A stretch of 7,524 bases of DNA from Verrucomicrobiota bacterium (GTDB lineage Bacteria; Verrucomicrobiota; Verrucomicrobiia; Limisphaerales; AV2). Where the stretch lies: contig QHPW01000480.1 of assembly GCA_003219675.1 (NCBI GenBank), positions 1-7,524 on the forward strand. The letters are read 5' to 3'. Numbering within the stretch: the first letter of the stretch is position 1; every line of letters begins with the position of its first letter. Shown in pieces: positions 5,924-7,524 of the stretch. A model generated the notes under the pieces. The model had not been told where the DNA came from. It did not search any database and worked only from the letters and a program-made list of their open reading frames with translations. The position numbers were made by a program, and so were the translations under genes.

Positions 5924-7524
5924 TTGAAGACGGCCGTCTCAACTGCGCCACCAGTTGTACTACGGTTGCGTTGACTGCACCGATAGCGAGTTGCGGATAA
6001 ATGCCGAGGAGGAACATCAACGCAATCGCCGGCAACACAACCCACCGCTCGCCGGGAGTCAGGTCGCCAAACGCCGACCATTTCTCGTTCAGAGGCCCGT
6101 TGAAGACACGTTGGATAACCGTCAGAATGAAGACCGCGGTCACGAGCAGCCCCGCCACGGACAAGGCCGTCGCCCACGTCGTCAGCGGGAACACCCCTTT
6201 AAAAATCAGAAACTCGCCCGCGAACCCGTTCAGCCCCGGCAGACCGAGCGACGAGAACAGTGCGATGCCCATCAAACCGGAAAAGACCGGTGCGACTTTG
6301 CGGAGTCCACCGAAATCGTTCAGCCCGCGCAACCCGCCGCAGCGCCGTTCGATAAAGCACAGGAAACAAAACACGGTGGCCGCAGTCAGCCCGTGATTGA
6401 ACATCTGCAGCAGCACGCCGTTGAACACGGCGGCCTTCTCGATTTCCAATCGGGCGTCGCCGCCGGAAAATTTCGCCGCCGCAAAGATCCCGAGCAGACA
6501 ATAACCCAAATGATTGATGGACGAGTAGGCGAAGGTCCGTTTCAAGTCCTTTTGCGCAAAGGCCGCCGCCGCGGACAGCACAATCGTGATCACCGCCAGC
6601 CACAGCAACGGTGTCAACGCGGCGCGCATTTGCTCCGGGAAAATCGGCAGCAGAATTCTCAGAAAACCATACACGCCCATCTTCGACATCGCGCCGGTCA
6701 GCAGCATCGTCACCGGCGTGGGCGCTTCCGCGTAAGCAAGCGGCAGCCAGGTGTGGAACGGCATCAACGGCACCTTCACGGCGAAGCCGAGGAAGGCGCC
6801 GGCAAAGATCACGAAAGCCAGTTGCTTCGTCGTCAGGTCATACCAGCCGAGCTTCACCGACAACGCCGAAGCCAGCTCGCCGCTTCGCCCCAGTTCGCTC
6901 AAACGGATGAAGTCGAATGTTCCGACCGCCTGATAGAGAGCCAGGAAGGCCAGGAGCAGCGCGATGCTCCCGACCATGGTGTAAATGAAAAACTGCGTTG
7001 CCGCGGCGCTGCGCTGCGGTCCGCCCCAGAGTCTGATCAGGAAAAACGCCGGAACCAGGCTCAGTTCCCAGAAAATGAACCAGTGAAAAAAATTCAGCGC
7101 AGTGAACGTGCCGAACAGGCCGGCTTGCAGGAAGAGTATGAGCGAGAAGTAAAGCGTACTGGCAGGGCGCCTCACTCCGTGCGCGCCGTCATCGCCACGC
7201 GAGCCAGCGGCGGGCAGGGGACTGCCCGCCCCACCCCACGACGCGAGCATCGCCATCGGCACGACGATGGCGGAAAGTAAAATCATCAGCAGGCCGACTC
7301 CATCAATACCGACGAAATATTCAATGCCGAGCGTGGGAATCCAATCGTGACGTTCGGCTAATTGGAGTTCGGCCGAAGTCGGATCAAAATTCTTCCAAAT
7401 CAAGACCGCGAATGCGAGCGAGACCGAACTGGACGCCAGCGCAAAGCCGCGCGCGAGGCGGCCTCGCCGGATGCCGACGCCCAGAACGAAGCACCCGCCG
7501 ATGAGCGGCGCAAACGTCACCGCT
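5901..7524 (-). CDS. nuoM: NADH-quinone oxidoreductase subunit M, first copy (5' end outside window)
   Basis: The frame is open to the right edge, so the true start lies outside; the GTG at 7520 (numbered residue 1 here) is probably an internal valine. The 539 visible residues have the NuoM pattern of about 14 helices with a Proton_antipo_M domain. Seen are Glu152 on TM5 (FWELSLVPAFFL), Lys249 on TM7 (FAVKVPLMPFHTWLP), His256, Lys280 on TM8 (GAMSKMGVYG) and Glu436 in GLPGLNGFAGEFLIF. These are the classical proton-channel residues of NuoM. Two are unusual: the lysine normally found in ATKFFLYT is Gln176 (AATQFFIYT), and PDAH after the TM7 motif is PLAY. A polar stretch at 95-121 enlarges the loop before TM4 and is encoded by a palindromic repeat. 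The last residues (SSSAESATT) are encoded by another repeat. Only about a quarter to a third of residues appear shared with NuoM2 by eye, so the two copies are old paralogues. Confidence 0.95.
   Translation of the reverse strand, partial: AVTFAPLIGGCFVLGVGIRRGRLARGFALASSSVSLAFAVLIWKNFDPTSAELQLAERHDWIPTLGIEYFVGIDGVGLLMILLSAIVVPMAMLASWGGAGSPLPAAGSRGDDGAHGVRRPASTLYFSLILFLQAGLFGTFTALNFFHWFIFWELSLVPAFFLIRLWGGPQRSAAATQFFIYTMVGSIALLLAFLALYQAVGTFDFIRLSELGRSGELASALSVKLGWYDLTTKQLAFVIFAGAFLGFAVKVPLMPFHTWLPLAYAEAPTPVTMLLTGAMSKMGVYGFLRILLPIFPEQMRAALTPLLWLAVITIVLSAAAAFAQKDLKRTFAYSSINHLGYCLLGIFAAAKFSGGDARLEIEKAAVFNGVLLQMFNHGLTAATVFCFLCFIERRCGGLRGLNDFGGLRKVAPVFSGLMGIALFSSLGLPGLNGFAGEFLIFKGVFPLTTWATALSVAGLLVTAVFILTVIQRVFNGPLNEKWSAFGDLTPGERWVVLPAIALMFLLGIYPQLAIGAVNATVVQLVAQLRRPSSSAESATT
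7161..7235. repeat. Palindromic repeat inserted in frame in nuoM1
   Basis: GGCGGGCAG (7209-7217) and CTGCCCGCC (7222-7230) make a perfect 9-bp stem with the loop GGGA. The flanking GC-rich segment down to 7161 encodes the rest of a Gly/Arg/Asp-rich stretch (residues ~96-120 of the visible protein). NuoM proteins normally have only a short polar link here between ASW and the next helix. The reading frame is preserved and the next helix (LYFSLILFLQAG) is normal. The insert therefore looks like a REP-like element tolerated in a loop. Confidence 0.65.

Noticed and set aside
5955..7280. 441-codon plus-strand open frame antisense to nuoM1
   Set aside because: Shadow of nuoM1; low-complexity Arg/Gln/His composition and no recognisable domain.

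Overview
The window looks like chromosomal DNA from a GC-rich member of the Planctomycetes-Verrucomicrobia-Chlamydiae group, most likely Verrucomicrobiota. Two things point there. One is an exported DUF1549-family 'Planctomycete cytochrome' protein, a family largely confined to this group. The other is several short palindromic repeats of a style I associate with Verrucomicrobiota genomes. This assignment is inference; there is no rRNA or other taxonomic marker. All six genes supported here lie on the minus strand. The long plus-strand reading frames are antisense shadows.

From 7524 down to 2697 lies the distal membrane-arm end of a respiratory complex I (NADH:quinone oxidoreductase) operon. 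It runs nuoM copy 1 (5' end outside the window), a 106-bp gap filled by a repeat, nuoM copy 2, then nuoN, whose GTG start overlaps the nuoM2 stop by 4 bp. All three encode antiporter-like proton-channel subunits. Two divergent, full-length NuoM proteins in one operon suggest either a complex I with a fourth pumping subunit or an operon encoding alternative modules. The two NuoM copies have lost different channel lysines: NuoM1 has Gln in place of the TM6-region Lys, and NuoM2 has Leu in place of the TM7 Lys. This is the most interesting signal in the window.

From 2592 to 1644 are two small genes: an exported thiol (glutathione-type) peroxidase and a Dabb-domain (stress-responsive A/B barrel) protein. 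Both follow nuoN in the same direction with gaps of about 100 bp. They may be co-transcribed as a small stress module, but nothing in the sequence proves it.

The gap 1331-1643 (313 bp) carries a large imperfect inverted repeat of about 95 bp and, nearer the next gene, a weak promoter-like pair. From 1330 to the left edge is the first 443 residues of the exported DUF1549-type protein. It has a signal peptide, Ig-like segments, a CX4CH haem-type motif and the start of the DUF1549 domain. Its 3' end lies outside the window.

Several repeats overlap nuo coding sequence: one in a NuoM1 loop, one supplying the NuoM1 C-terminus and stop codon, and possibly one in a NuoM2 loop. They appear to have been absorbed in frame into membrane-protein loops or tails.
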